A stretch of 64,000 nucleotides of DNA, from assembly GCA_030407005.1 (NCBI GenBank), contig JAUDYN010000005.1, positions 1,364,001 through 1,428,000 on the forward strand, given 5' to 3'. Source of the stretch: Desarmillaria ectypa. Its lineage: Eukaryota; Basidiomycota; Agaricomycetes; Agaricales; Physalacriaceae. Shown here piece after piece: positions 37,248 to 48,167 of this stretch (positions are counted from its first letter, which is position 1; each line of letters opens with the position of its first letter). The notes beneath the pieces were generated by a model. It had not been told where the DNA came from and did no database searches. It worked only from the letters and a program-made list of their open reading frames with translations. The translations under genes were made by a program, and so were the position numbers.

Positions 37248-37545
37248 GGTGTTGTAGAAGAGCGTCAGTGGATGCGTGTAACGGTGACGTTCGCAAATAC
37301 AGTGGGAGTAAAAAAAGGAATTTCCCTCTACTCAACGTCACCAACGCACGTGCCAACCTTGGCCAGCTCACGACTACAGCCTCGAACGAACCTCGAACGA
37401 ACCTCGAACGGCGCATCTGGGACATCGGACATCCAGATAGGTATCAGGGCATCCACCGACCATTGGACACGTCAAATAATCGTGCCTGAAGCCGAATTGA
37501 CGTGGGGGCCGACGCGCTTTTGCCAATTGCCGCCGTCTGTCAATC
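37248..37545. promoter_or_regulatory. Bidirectional promoter, PFK1 / WSS1-like
   Basis: The 298 bp between the divergent ATGs contain an 11-bp tandem repeat (CCTCGAACGAA, copies at 37380-37390 and 37391-37401, partial copy at 37402-37410). The repeat may carry binding sites; function is not known. Confidence 0.5.
37380..37410. repeat. CCTCGAACGAA tandem repeat
   Basis: Two perfect 11-bp copies and a 9-bp partial copy sit in the middle of the divergent promoter between phosphofructokinase and the Wss1-like gene. Confidence 0.9.
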
Positions 37546-39495
37546 ATGACACACGCTCGTTTCAACGATAGGAATCCCAATCCCAATCCCCATATCAACT
37601 TCGTGACAGCTCTTCCAGGCAACGACCAAGACGATGCAATGCAGCTATTACGCGCTCTCGCAGCGCAGGTACGACCCGTGATGAAAGCCCATGGCTTCGT
37701 GGTAAATAGTCTTGAAGAGGTGGGATCTTTCCTCTACCGACCCTCCAATCTCACCCTCTGCGCAGTACGAACATAACAATGTTTTTGCGGGGAGAAACTG
37801 GAACAATGGCGAAACTGTCGGCGAGCATCGCGGATTTTCTTGCAATCTTAATCACAGGACTCCTGATCATGAACCATTCAGAACTTGTTCTTCGGCGACC
37901 AGGAGGATCATTTTTACCTATTTATTGGCTCATGAGTACTCTATGCCACGAGGTTAGTCGCGTATTTGAATGTACAAAGAGGCGTAATTGAAACGAGCTC
38001 TCAGCTGGCCCACATCAAAGTACGCACCCCATCTTCCATTGAAGCTCCTTCTTATTCTTCAGCATATGAACCATGGTCCCGCATTCCAAGCACTATGGAA
38101 ACTGCTTCGCATCGAAGTTCGTAAGCTCCAAGATAAAGGCTACTATGGCGATGGTTCGTCTTTTTCACCTAGCATTTTGGCTTCACCGTTCGAGTCGCCA
38201 GCAAGGATATTGGTCTGCAGGAACGCGTCTCGCCGATTCTGCCAAGGTAGCTGGAGAAGGAATCGATCCCGGGGTTCTTCCAGAATACATAGTATGGCAC
38301 TCAAGTTGTAAATACATATGATCTCTGACGTCAAACCTTATTCTAGTGTGGTGGAGCTCAAACGCGCTCTCGTCCGTCGGCGACGCGTCGTCGACGTTCT
38401 GGCCGGCGTGGCGATGTTGTGCCCTCGAATCATACAGGCCGACAAACTGCGAAAAGGCGAAAAGGCGGGGGTCGAGTTACTTCGAAGTACGCCTTCCAGG
38501 GCGAAGGGTTATCATTGATTGATTCGAAAGGTGAAGAAGGGGTCAAGGGAATCGGATTTAGAAAACAAGCTGGAAGGTACGTTTTTCTGTGGGCCATGAT
38601 GACGTGATACTCAAGTTCGCTGTGTAGCAAGCGTGCCCGCGAAGAGAGGGCATTGGCCGCCGAACGCAGACTGCAAGCCCTACAGTCTCGTGAGTTATAC
38701 CCGGTAAATGTCAATCCTGATCTGACCGGTTCGCAGATTCGACGATCAAGGAGGACATCAAAGCAGAGGAAGGGGACATGGCAGATTGCTCTGACTCGGA
38801 TGTGGAGATAATCTCAGAGACGGACGAAGAACGACGAGAGGCACTTATATTCTCCGAGGAGGATGTCCTTCGTAGCCTGAAGTCTTCATGGGAGGAATTC
38901 AGGCACGATTTCATCTTCACGGGAGATGGCAAAGATAATACTATAGAGATTTCATCCGACGAGGAAAGTGTAAAGAGAGAACCTTGTGATATTCCCGTTC
39001 CTTCGGGGTCAACCTTTACTAGTGGGATGAACGATGGGTCAAAGGGTAGCAAGAATAAAGGAGAAGAGAAGGAGAAGGGTAACGCAACTTGATTTTTCTT
39101 CGCAACGTGCATGAACTGACTACCTCTTCTTAGAAACCCCTTCGTTGGGCCTAGGCAAACTGGTCAAGACGGAAGTCGATTTTCGGAAGAAGGAAGCGTT
39201 GGGAATGGTTCCCACCCAAGGTAATAGAAAGCTGGGTGGTCAGGTCAAGAGCAAGGAATCAGGTGATCGTGTCCAGCCTCACGTCACCAAACCTTGTTCA
39301 GAATTCGAGTTCTCGCCTACGGTGCCTTGGGAGTGTGCCGTTTGCACTCTGTTCGTCATTCCTGGAGTATCTTAGTCAATTCTAATTGATGATATGTCAC
39401 ACAGGATGAACAAACCTCGGCATCTAGCATGCTCCGCCTGTTTCATGCCCCGGGGAAATGACTGCCTGTACGACAGATATCACAACAAAGTGTAG
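37546..39495 (+). CDS. WSS1: Wss1-like DNA-protein crosslink protease (WLM domain)
   Basis: Wss1/Spartan-type metalloproteases cut proteins covalently trapped on DNA, acting with SUMO and Cdc48. Eleven exons give 477 residues. The WLM domain reads VFAGRNWNNGETVELVLRRP, then the zinc site His99-Glu100-x2-His103-x5-His109 (HELAHIKHMNH), then GPAFQALW and GYYGDGYWSAGTRLADSA. After it come CGGAQTRSRPS, an Arg-rich stretch and SKYAFQGEGLSL. An acidic tail carries a SUMO-interaction-like motif (V284EIIS within DSDVEIISETDEE) and a second possible one (IEISSDEE). The C-terminus is a RanBP2-type zinc finger: W441-E-C443-x2-C446, N450, C457-x2-C460. The second intron (37821-37881) fits only as GC-AG. 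The exon encoding LAHIK is 15 nt (38005-38019). Divergent from phosphofructokinase. Confidence 0.92.
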
Positions 39496-39779
39496 TAACC
39501 AAGATGGCAAACATAAATCGGCTGTATCACCAGTCACCATATTGACGTGTGACAAGGACTTACTTCTGCCCCTTATTTGAAGCAAACTTAGCTTCCATAC
39601 TCATGGTTTTTCGAAAGTAAGGAGCAACAATATCAACATGACAGTACATTGGTTTTCATTCTTCAATAACTATTCGTTGGATAGATTAAAACGCATTGAA
39701 GGTAATAATGGCGTGCACCGAGTAGATAAATGCACATTTCAGAAGCATCCCCGTAAGCAGGTTGAGCAGAGAACTAGGC

Positions 39780-42700
39780 TCAAATCATTAGCTGAAGCCA
39801 ATTAGTAAGACGGGGCACACAAACCTGAATGATCAAAGAGTCTGGCCAAGGAACAACCTTGCCCTGTGCGTTGATATACATCTGCGATGTGCAGCCCTGT
39901 TGTTTTTCGGTGAACCTAGGAAGGAGTTAACAAGCCGAAATGCGATTAGTGGATAAGACTTACCGGTTGAATTTCCCAGCACGAGTGATCTTGGGGAGCG
40001 ACAGGATTTCGTGCACAATTTGTGGCACTACCTGTGGATACTCCTTGTCAGGATAATTACGAAAATAGATCAGATACACGTACTGCATTGAAGAATGGTC
40101 CTGACATATCCACTTCACGAGGAGGACATTGATCACATCTCGCACAATATCGATACTTTTCATCTCTTGACCGAGGTTCTTTTGCTTAATGAGGCTTTTA
40201 GTGGTTTGAGTAAAGTATGTTACCCATTTGTCTGCAGAAATGAAGCATGAGACCTGCTTATTCATTCAGAAAGGCATATCAATCAGTAGCGAAGAAGTTA
40301 CTTACCAAAGATCTGTCCGGCGCATGCCCTCTCATCAGTCTCTGCAACCGATTCTCGCCTTCCAGGTCCTCAATACCGAGAACCTGCTCTACATCCGCAT
40401 AACTATGAACCACGATGGAGAGGGCGGCAGCATTGGGACGGTTCCAGTCATACTTTGCTATGACATCCGGTGAAAGTCTTGAATTCGTCCTCAAGTGTTT
40501 CGGATCGATAAAAGGGAAGTGCGTATAGGCGGAACCGATTGGATAATTATCGGGCAAGGCGCGGAAGAGCAGCTCGGCGAGAAGTCCGCCGTAGGAACCG
40601 TCATCTTTGTCGAGTTGGCAGTCAAGGTAGCCGAAAGTGGTCAGGTTGAATGCTAAGAAATATCGATTGGTCCTCACAACGGACATATACTTAGAAATGA
40701 AAATGACATACGGGTGAAGTCGACAGTCAAAAAACGGTCTCTATGAATGAGACTAACCGCGTCAGCAAGGATGGCTTGAGATATGGTATACCATGGGCAC
40801 AGACCCGCGCCTGGTCCGGGTTTCTTTGTTTCTTCCGCTTGGAGACCTACCTGTATGGAACATTAGAACAGTGCGGAGAGATGGAATAAAAACCTTACAT
40901 GCAGCTCTAGGTTTTCGACATCTCGTATAAAGATTCAGCAGCGGTCTTGAAATCAGTCAGAATGCCTTTTCACTCCAATCAAAGATGATACAAACAGCGA
41001 TCTCTTCATTGGGGTTCCATTGTTGGAAGTTAGCGTATGCTGGTGCGAATCACTGAGCACTTCTCCGGACATTTTTTAATCATACTCACGCGTCAGTCTC
41101 ATGAATCTCCTGAATTCGTTCAACTGAGAACGGATGAGATTAGGCCACAAAAATCCGCGGGGCAGATGCATTTGACTTACCGAACAGGTTCCCCAACTAC
41201 GTGCTTGCTCTATTCCCATTACCTCAACCCATTTTAGTGCCCCGGGAATCCCGCGAGCTTTAAAAGCACCAGCACGGTCAGCGGTGGCACCCTGGATCAG
41301 CTTAGCAAGATCATCATCCTTGAAACGTCCATCACTTCCCCGCGAAAGACTGAGGAAGAGATCAGGTTTCGATGAACAATTTGAGAAGAAGTGGAGTGTT
41401 ACCCTCCGAATGTCCATTGCCTGATATCATCAGGAGGGGGGTGGATGATAGGTACCGTTTCGAAGTCTTGTGGGATAACCTGCCAAATAAGTTTGATGAC
41501 GCTAACAGTGATGCTAGAACAGCTGCTAGAACCTCGTTCTCCCGCACGCGACCCCCCAATCCATGCTTCCGGAGATGGTCTTCCGTCCATTGAGTATCTT
41601 TCCGGGAGAGAGTAGCGTGCCATCGGTAGAGAAGGTTGAACTCGACTGAGTTAGCATTGCCTTCTCCCCGGGGCGAGAGTATGTGATTCAGCCGGCGGAT
41701 TTCCTACCGAATATTATATGGATATCGAACTTGAGTTGGATTAGCGGAGGGGGAGTACCTTGAGAGGATCCAAACGCCAGTAATGCCCGTATCGAACGAG
41801 TCCAAGGATGGCACCTACGTAATCTAGAGGACCTTCTTGGCGATGTACTGTATACAAGTGTCGGTCAAGCAGGAACTTCCGGAGAAACAGAGACAAACAG
41901 TATGGTTTCGACACAACAACACCAGAAGTGCGCAGCTTGACGGAGGCATGTGCAGCAACCTCCAGTCGGCGAAAACGTCCTCCCATAGTCGTCCTGTACC
42001 GTCTTTCCTTCGTACCTGATCAATTGTGACTTGGGAAGATCCATAGAGGATACTCAGATCGAGATAGCTGCTCGTTTTGTTAATATTGAAATTATTGCGA
42101 TCCGTGTTGAAAAGGTCATGGATGACGAGATCCGTAAAGGTGAAAAAGAGGCTCGAGATACCGTCTGGATGTTCTTCGAATTTATCACGACGCAATAAAG
42201 TATCGAAAACAAGGCTGGCATCAGGGAGACTGGTGGCAGGAATAGTATGCAATCCTGGAACGGTGCAAGTGTAGGGTGTCCCAGCCTTGCCCATGGCTGG
42301 GAAGTGGAAGTTGTAGTTAGAACCATCCGCAGATCGAGCCACATAATTTGCGCTGGTGGTCTACTCAAAGGGCGTTAGAGGTGCGAACGGAGTGCCGCTG
42401 GCAAGGTAAGAGCTAGGTGGATGAGGTAGGTCCTTGAACACTATTTTCCGGGTGAATATGTCAATTAACATGACAATTAAGATCCACTTACAAATATCCA
42501 CCAGGAAATCGTGTATAGCTTCAGAGACACGTTGGGACAGAGGATTTTAGGATTGGGACAGACGTGCCACGAGCAGCATGATCCTCTCAAGCTAAACACA
42601 TATAAATTCCATTGCCACGGCACAAAACTGCATGACGTACCATTTGAGATCGATCATTGAGGCGTTTGGTATCGACAATGGTACTGAGGAAGGCTTCCTA

Positions 42701-42833
42701 CGGCGGGCGTTAATACTGGTAGAGTGAAAAATATAAGTTGGAGAAGAATCTATACCAGATCCGAGGGCTTGAGAAAGGAGCCCTCTGAGACAAAAGACTC
42801 GAGTTTCTTGACTGCGTCTTCAACTGAGAGCAT
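39780..42833 (-). pseudogene. Ppo-type fatty-acid dioxygenase, broken
   Basis: The sequence matches psi-producing oxygenases, bifunctional enzymes with an N-terminal haem dioxygenase (oxylipin 8/10-hydroperoxide synthesis) and a C-terminal P450-like isomerase. The dioxygenase part is readable: MLSVEDAVKKLESF, RSADGSNYNFHFPAMGKAG, FTDLVIHDLFNTD with the distal His, INKTSSYLDLSILYG and NLLYRWHATLSRKD with the catalytic Tyr and proximal His. Three lesions are seen. An in-frame TAG (plus-strand 42361-42363) lies just before the RSADGSNYN block. A one-base loss near 40921-40925 splits SLYE from DVENLELH. In the P450 part, sequence jumps from IDIVRDVINVLLVKW to VPQIVHEILSLPKI, so most of the domain, including the haem-thiolate Cys loop, is missing. 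Start and end are approximate. A shortened, still-expressed dioxygenase is unlikely but not excluded. Confidence 0.75.
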
Positions 42834-42958
42834 AATGTTTGGATTGGTTATCAGGTTGAGGCCAATTAACAGGTATGTGCGTAGCCAAGGGAAGGGAGGT
42901 TACCCTTTTAAAGTACTAAGGAGGGTCTGTCTCGAACCTATTGCCATTCTTCCCAGTA

Positions 42959-43010
42959 GGCTGGTACGTTCCCGATTGGCTGGTACGTTCCCGATTGGCT
43001 GGTTCGTTGA
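42959..43010. repeat. 19-bp tandem repeat upstream of Ppo pseudogene
   Basis: GGCTGGTACGTTCCCGATT occurs at 42959-42977 and 42978-42996, followed by a partial degenerate copy. It lies in what would have been the promoter or first exon of the dioxygenase gene. Confidence 0.9.
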
Positions 43011-45139
43011 CCACTAGCACGTCGTTCTTTCGCTGCTCTTCATTCATTTCGGCGCCCAGATGTCAACGGGACATACATAACGTACGTGAGAAACAGCTTT
43101 TAGGAAGTTGAACCTGGAGGAGCAAGTCTAGGGAGAAGAGAATCTCGAGTCGAAAAAAATGTCAGAGATGAGCTCAGGCGTTGCTCATGACTACACAAGA
43201 TATACAGAGAAGTTATATCGTATTGTTCACGCAGTAGAGGCTTCCAAGCCCAGTAGCACTATTAGATGGGATTGCAGGATGTTTTTTGGGCGCTGTTTCA
43301 TTCCTTGTTGCTCGGGGATCCGGGATGGCCGATTGAAGAGGGAAATAGGCAGATTGGCACTGTATCCCACCAGACACCGCGCATCACCTTCTCGTGTGTA
43401 AAAGGTAGTAAGCTGCACTCAGAACCGATGCAAGATTTAAACTAGCTGGACTTGGTGTCGCTTCTATAATCTATTTCGGCAAGAACAAAATAATGTATCA
43501 GCAAACGAATGATCGACTGTGGACTTAAGCTTGAAGCTTGAAGGACACTGTACCTTTATTAGTCTTCATACAGCATCATCGAATGCACCTGACATGATAT
43601 GTGCACAATAGACGATAATGATCGGTGTGTCTCCCACCGTGTCACATATCGTCACGCATCACGCATCAAGCATCAAGCATCAAGGAATTTAAGAATCGGG
43701 AACGCGAGAATCGTCGCGACACTTGGAAATGAACCCGTGAGCGATTCTGTGCCTCTAAGTTAGGAAGGAAGCATTAATGGCGCTGGGCGGACTCTGGCGG
43801 GTACACTTACAAGAGTCGAAAAAGCATCATACGATGGAAAACACGCATGTAGTGAGCAACTCAATATTAGGGAGCGGTTCACTAACATTCACAAACTGAG
43901 CATCACGCCGTGCTAAAATTTATATGCATAATAAGTGTGCTTTAATAGTATATAATACTAATACGAGAAGCATCGCACAGCATCATTGTCTGGACCCTAG
44001 CAGTAGAAGAAGAAAAACAGTAAGACTGTCGAGAGGAACACCTTGAATCTCCTCTCCGCCGTAATGCTATCATTTGCTACTGGCAATGAGGCCTCGAGGC
44101 CCTACAACCTCTGAGCTTGCATCACTTATTCGGAAATGGTCGGGTTGTGAACAGTATCGCGAGCGACGTAAATGGCTGTGAACTAACTAACATCTTTGTG
44201 TTGGAGTTACGTCTGTGTCTCTACATCGGATCGTAAGAGGTTCAAGTTCCCACTACCTTCTGTCTTCTCAGAAAGAACCCCTGTCCGTAACTATGGGCGT
44301 AACACTCACATAAATCTTCCTCCTTCCCGCGCACGACGCCGACTCTGGTATGTAAACGATTCTGACCCTTTCGAGTATCCTTTAGAGAAATTTTATTCGC
44401 GGATATTCGATATCTTTGTTGCCAGGGAAAAGTCGAATGTAGGCCGTAAAGATGACATAGGTGGAACATTCGTTGAGAAAAAACACTTCACAGTCATAGG
44501 GAGCGCATAAGTATCACTATGAAGGTAAGGGTCATTAGCTGCAGGCCGTAGTCTTCGACAACGTCGGGTAAAATAAAGTTTATTGCATGAAATCAACGTG
44601 ACTTGGCATGCACTGCTGCTGCATCGACTGTACGGCCAAAATGTCTATCGACCTTTTGAATCTCCTATAATGCTAGACCTATAACCAAACGTCTTGGATT
44701 TGAATCGTGAGCTTACCTCCCAGTCAAGACGATCGGTTACAGGTACACTATGATGCAATCAGCAAGTCAACAGCTCAAATTAGACCAAAACAGTGCGCGC
44801 CTTCAGAATACAAGGAATCTCTGCAATGACATGATCAAGACTAAGATCAGATACTATTCTTCTTCGAACTGGCTCGAACAAGTCACAACCCGATTTATTG
44901 TACAGCGAGTGCGGAAAACAGGTTATCATAATCTCTATCCGTAGGCGGAGGTAGAAAGTGGTATAGTAACAAAAAATGTTCGCTGTGTTCCTCGCTAATA
45001 CTGTTGGGACGGTGGAAGATGCGATTAAAAAGAATAGAAGGGTACTTGTTGCGTGAAAAAGAACGGATACCACACAGAGCAGTGAAAATGTTCATAACAA
45101 GAAAGACCAAGACCGAACGACCATCCATCATTTTTGGAC
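43011..45139. other. Gene-poor interval with small repeats
   Basis: No recognisable gene. A 7-bp array (GCATCAC/GCATCAA, about four copies) spans 43653-43684. Frames at 43159-43401 and 44196-44510 show no domain. The right end holds the 3' region of the Kre9-like gene. Confidence 0.4.
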
Positions 45140-46157
45140 TCACGCAAATAGAGCGATGATGGCAGCGCCAATAACACCGACAGCACCCACGTTTGAGAAC
45201 TGGGATGGAGCAGCATTTCCAGAACTGGAGGCAGAAGCACTTGAGCCCGCTGATGTACCTGAGCTAGAGCCAGCAGATGATGCACGAGAGCTGGTGCTAG
45301 CACCAGCCGACGATGCCGCCCTGTGAAAATTAGGCTAAAGCATGAATGAAAAGAAGAAAAAAATACCTTGTAGTCGAGGTCGCGGGAGATGTGGAAGTGG
45401 TGGCGCCGCCAGTGCTTGCCGTAGTAGTGGTGGCACCAGTCGTGGACTCGGTTGAGCCAGATGTAGAGGAACCAGATGTAGAGGAACCGGATGCGGCCGA
45501 CGTCGAGCTAACGCAGTCAGTGGCTATGAAATTGATTAGTAAGCGAATTTAAGGTTGATCAACCAAATACATACAACCACCGGTCTGGACGGTGACGGGA
45601 GCAGTCTGCTTCACAGCTCCAGTCTGGTCACGAATGTTGAAAACGAGCGCAGTGCCTGCAGCAAAGCAATTAGCTGAAGAATGAAACTTAGAAAGCGCAG
45701 GTACCTTGTGGGAAGGTGACGGTCCAGGTAAGCGAATTGCCACTTTGTTCACCAAGGTTGGCAAGGGAATTTCCATTGGGGTCGGTGCCAGATGTGACAC
45801 TGAGACAACATCAGCATGGAGCAAGTTCAGAGGTTAAATGCTAACTCACGTCTGGAAAAAAGTTTACTACATGTCGTCAGACAATATTAAGAAAGGCATA
45901 CCAGGAAGTAAGGGCCTAGGGGAGTACTGACATCAGCCTACGACCGCCTAACACAAAAATGATCATACCAGTTCCTCCGTTCCAGCTGAGGAGGGCCGGT
46001 AGGCACTGCGTCAGGCCAGAGCTACGGAAAGATGAGCTGGCTGATGCTACTACGCAGGAAAAGATACCCACGGAGTGTTGATGGTCAGGTCGCCCTGGGC
46101 CAGAGCACTACCTACGAGCGCGAAGACTGCGGACAGGCTAAAGAAAGAGAATTTCAT
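45140..46157 (-). CDS. Kre9/Knh1-like GPI-anchored wall protein
   Basis: This is a secreted, probably GPI-anchored, Ser/Thr-rich protein of the Kre9/Knh1 N-terminal domain family, linked to cell-wall beta-1,6-glucan or wall organisation. It starts with a clear signal peptide (MKFSFFSLSAVFALVGSALA) followed by QGDLTINTP. A small Ig-like domain follows over several short exons: QCLPALLSWNGGT, SLTWTVTFPQGTALVFNIRD and QTAPVTVQTGG. A long Ser/Thr/Gly/Ala stalk ends in a hydrophobic tail NVGAVGVIGAAIIALFA, a typical GPI-attachment signal. The stalk contains a 15-nt tandem repeat encoding SGSST (around 45460-45490). Some of the short exons between 45840 and 46050 are not resolved. A TATA-like box lies about 105 bp upstream. 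Confidence 0.8.
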
Positions 46158-46260
46158 GGTCGATTGAACGGTTGAGGATGTTGGGAAGAGGGAGGAAAGC
46201 TGCGGGGCCGTAAGATGATGGGAGGACAGGAAAATTGTCAGACAGGCCACGCCACCTGCC

Positions 46261-46266
46261 TTTATA
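46261..46266 (-). promoter_or_regulatory. TATA-like box of Kre9-like gene
   Basis: The minus strand reads TATAAA within CCTATAAAGGC, about 105 bp upstream of the ATG at 46157. Confidence 0.5.
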
Positions 46267-48167
46267 GGACTTGACAGCCGTTAGATTACGTAAGCAGCAA
46301 CAAGGGGCAACAGGAATATCCGAACGGCTCAATTTTCTAATCTTGGCGCAAGCCAAGCTGCATGATTCGGTCTATCTTTGGACTGTTTACTGGAAACTGT
46401 TCTTCTATTCAAGCACCATCGGGCTTCTCTTTCACAGGCGTCTACAAAGTACTACAAAAATGTAGAGTAATACAGGAAATATATCTTTCTGAGCACTATT
46501 CAAGATGTTGACGTGTGACCTGCCCTGGCCGATAACATGCCCATAGTGACGTTGTCCGGAATTCGAGCCCAGCCCTCCAGCCCTGTCGAAAGTCATAAGA
46601 GCTGCAACCACTGTCGTCATGCTTTGGTATCTTCAGGAATGACGCCGAAAATAAAAGGTATCATCAACATTTGCTTGGGAGTGGAGTGCTTCACATTCAG
46701 TCTGACTCTGAAACAGTCTGACATACCTTCCATCAAGTTTTCACATGTGCATGATACCGTGATTCTGAAATTTGATTCTAGCTTGAAGATAGTCGCTCTT
46801 CAATTTGATACCACCTAATTCGGGAGTACTTAACTTCAGGTGACTCGAAACTCCATTACAATCTCAGGTGTCCACTATGCACAGCCCAAGTCTCTGTATT
46901 TATTTGGAGTCTTTGGTGCTAAAGTCGTAGGAAACGCGGCTTCTAAGCGTGGGGATATGCCTCGAGAACGCACTGCTTCAGGCCCCTATTCGGTGATGCG
47001 GGGTTCGTATGAAAACGGGTATTCAGTTGGTTTTCAGCCGCACAGGGACTCGTGGACTCGGTAGAAAGGCGCACTAAAACTTAGGCCTATTCAGGGAGAA
47101 CTACATGTACTTGTCCTGAGTCCTCGAATGATTCTGCTGCGGCAGCAGGTCGTACGAGATCCCAAAAACATTATGTAAAAAGGAACTTTCATCAAAGAAG
47201 TTCGTAGCGACAGAATACTTTGAATATATAGATACACAAAGTGACACATAATGTTGACTATACAACCACTCCTGGCAGGTGACTAATCAGTACTCAGTGC
47301 CGGTCAAAGGGAAACGATTGGAATACAGATATCATTTTGACCCAGGCTTTTAACCAGAGCAAAATGCGTCGGCTTTACCATTAAACGGAAACCCGATTCA
47401 TTTTGCTATTTGGTCCGTTATCCTCCCATTTTCCCAGGTTCTTGTCCGACCCCAGGGTGCACGCTGAACCATTCGCAGCATAGGTCACTTTTGCAAGCGC
47501 CACACCACGGAAAGAGTGATGTCTACAGAGTATCCTATTAACGCCAAGGTGATCTGGCTGTCAATACTAAAGTGTATACTCATCGTCTGGGCGTTACTCT
47601 TAGCAGAGCAAATGATTGAAGCCCAGGAGCTCTTGAAGATTATGGTCTGCCATATATACGTTTGTTGTCAGAGCGGCTTGAAATCTCATTGGTTCCATAG
47701 CAAGCACATGAACGATTTTGGGGCATATTATTTGAACAGAGGCTTCGCTTGACTGCGATAAACGTTTTTCCTGCAAGGACGAAGTGATATATGTAGAGGC
47801 GTCGAGTGTACGTAAGTTTTCAGTCACGCTATTGCCCTTGGCGTGTTATTTGTAGTTGTTTGAAAATTTCTCTTCCTTCTACCTCTTCCTCCCTGCGTGT
47901 GGCCTTGACGCATTCTAAAACCCTGGCCATTTCTACAACATATCCGTCTCTGTAGGCAAGTATTTTTCAACGATTTATTCATACAGTTCGTTTTGACTGA
48001 TGATGACTCGTCAGGCACAGCTTGTGAACGTATCGCTGCTTCTGCCTCGATTTTCCTTCACGCTGGCGTTCTTCATTCTTTCGCCATTTGATTCGGTCAT
48101 TTGCACTGAAGAGGTCCGTGCAACTCCAATCTTCGCGTAGGATTCGTTTGACGTTACGCTAGGTGCC
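46267..48167. other. Intergenic, no recognisable gene
   Basis: Short frames only (for example 46537-46818 and 47516-47752 on plus), without domains or consistent splice sites. The last several hundred bases are pyrimidine-rich (for example around 47868-47900 and 48040-48100), typical of a fungal promoter and leader for the following gene. Confidence 0.4.

Noticed and set aside
38711..39112. 133-residue minus-strand frame
   Set aside because: It is antisense to the acidic Wss1 tail and its Ser-rich composition is a by-product of that.
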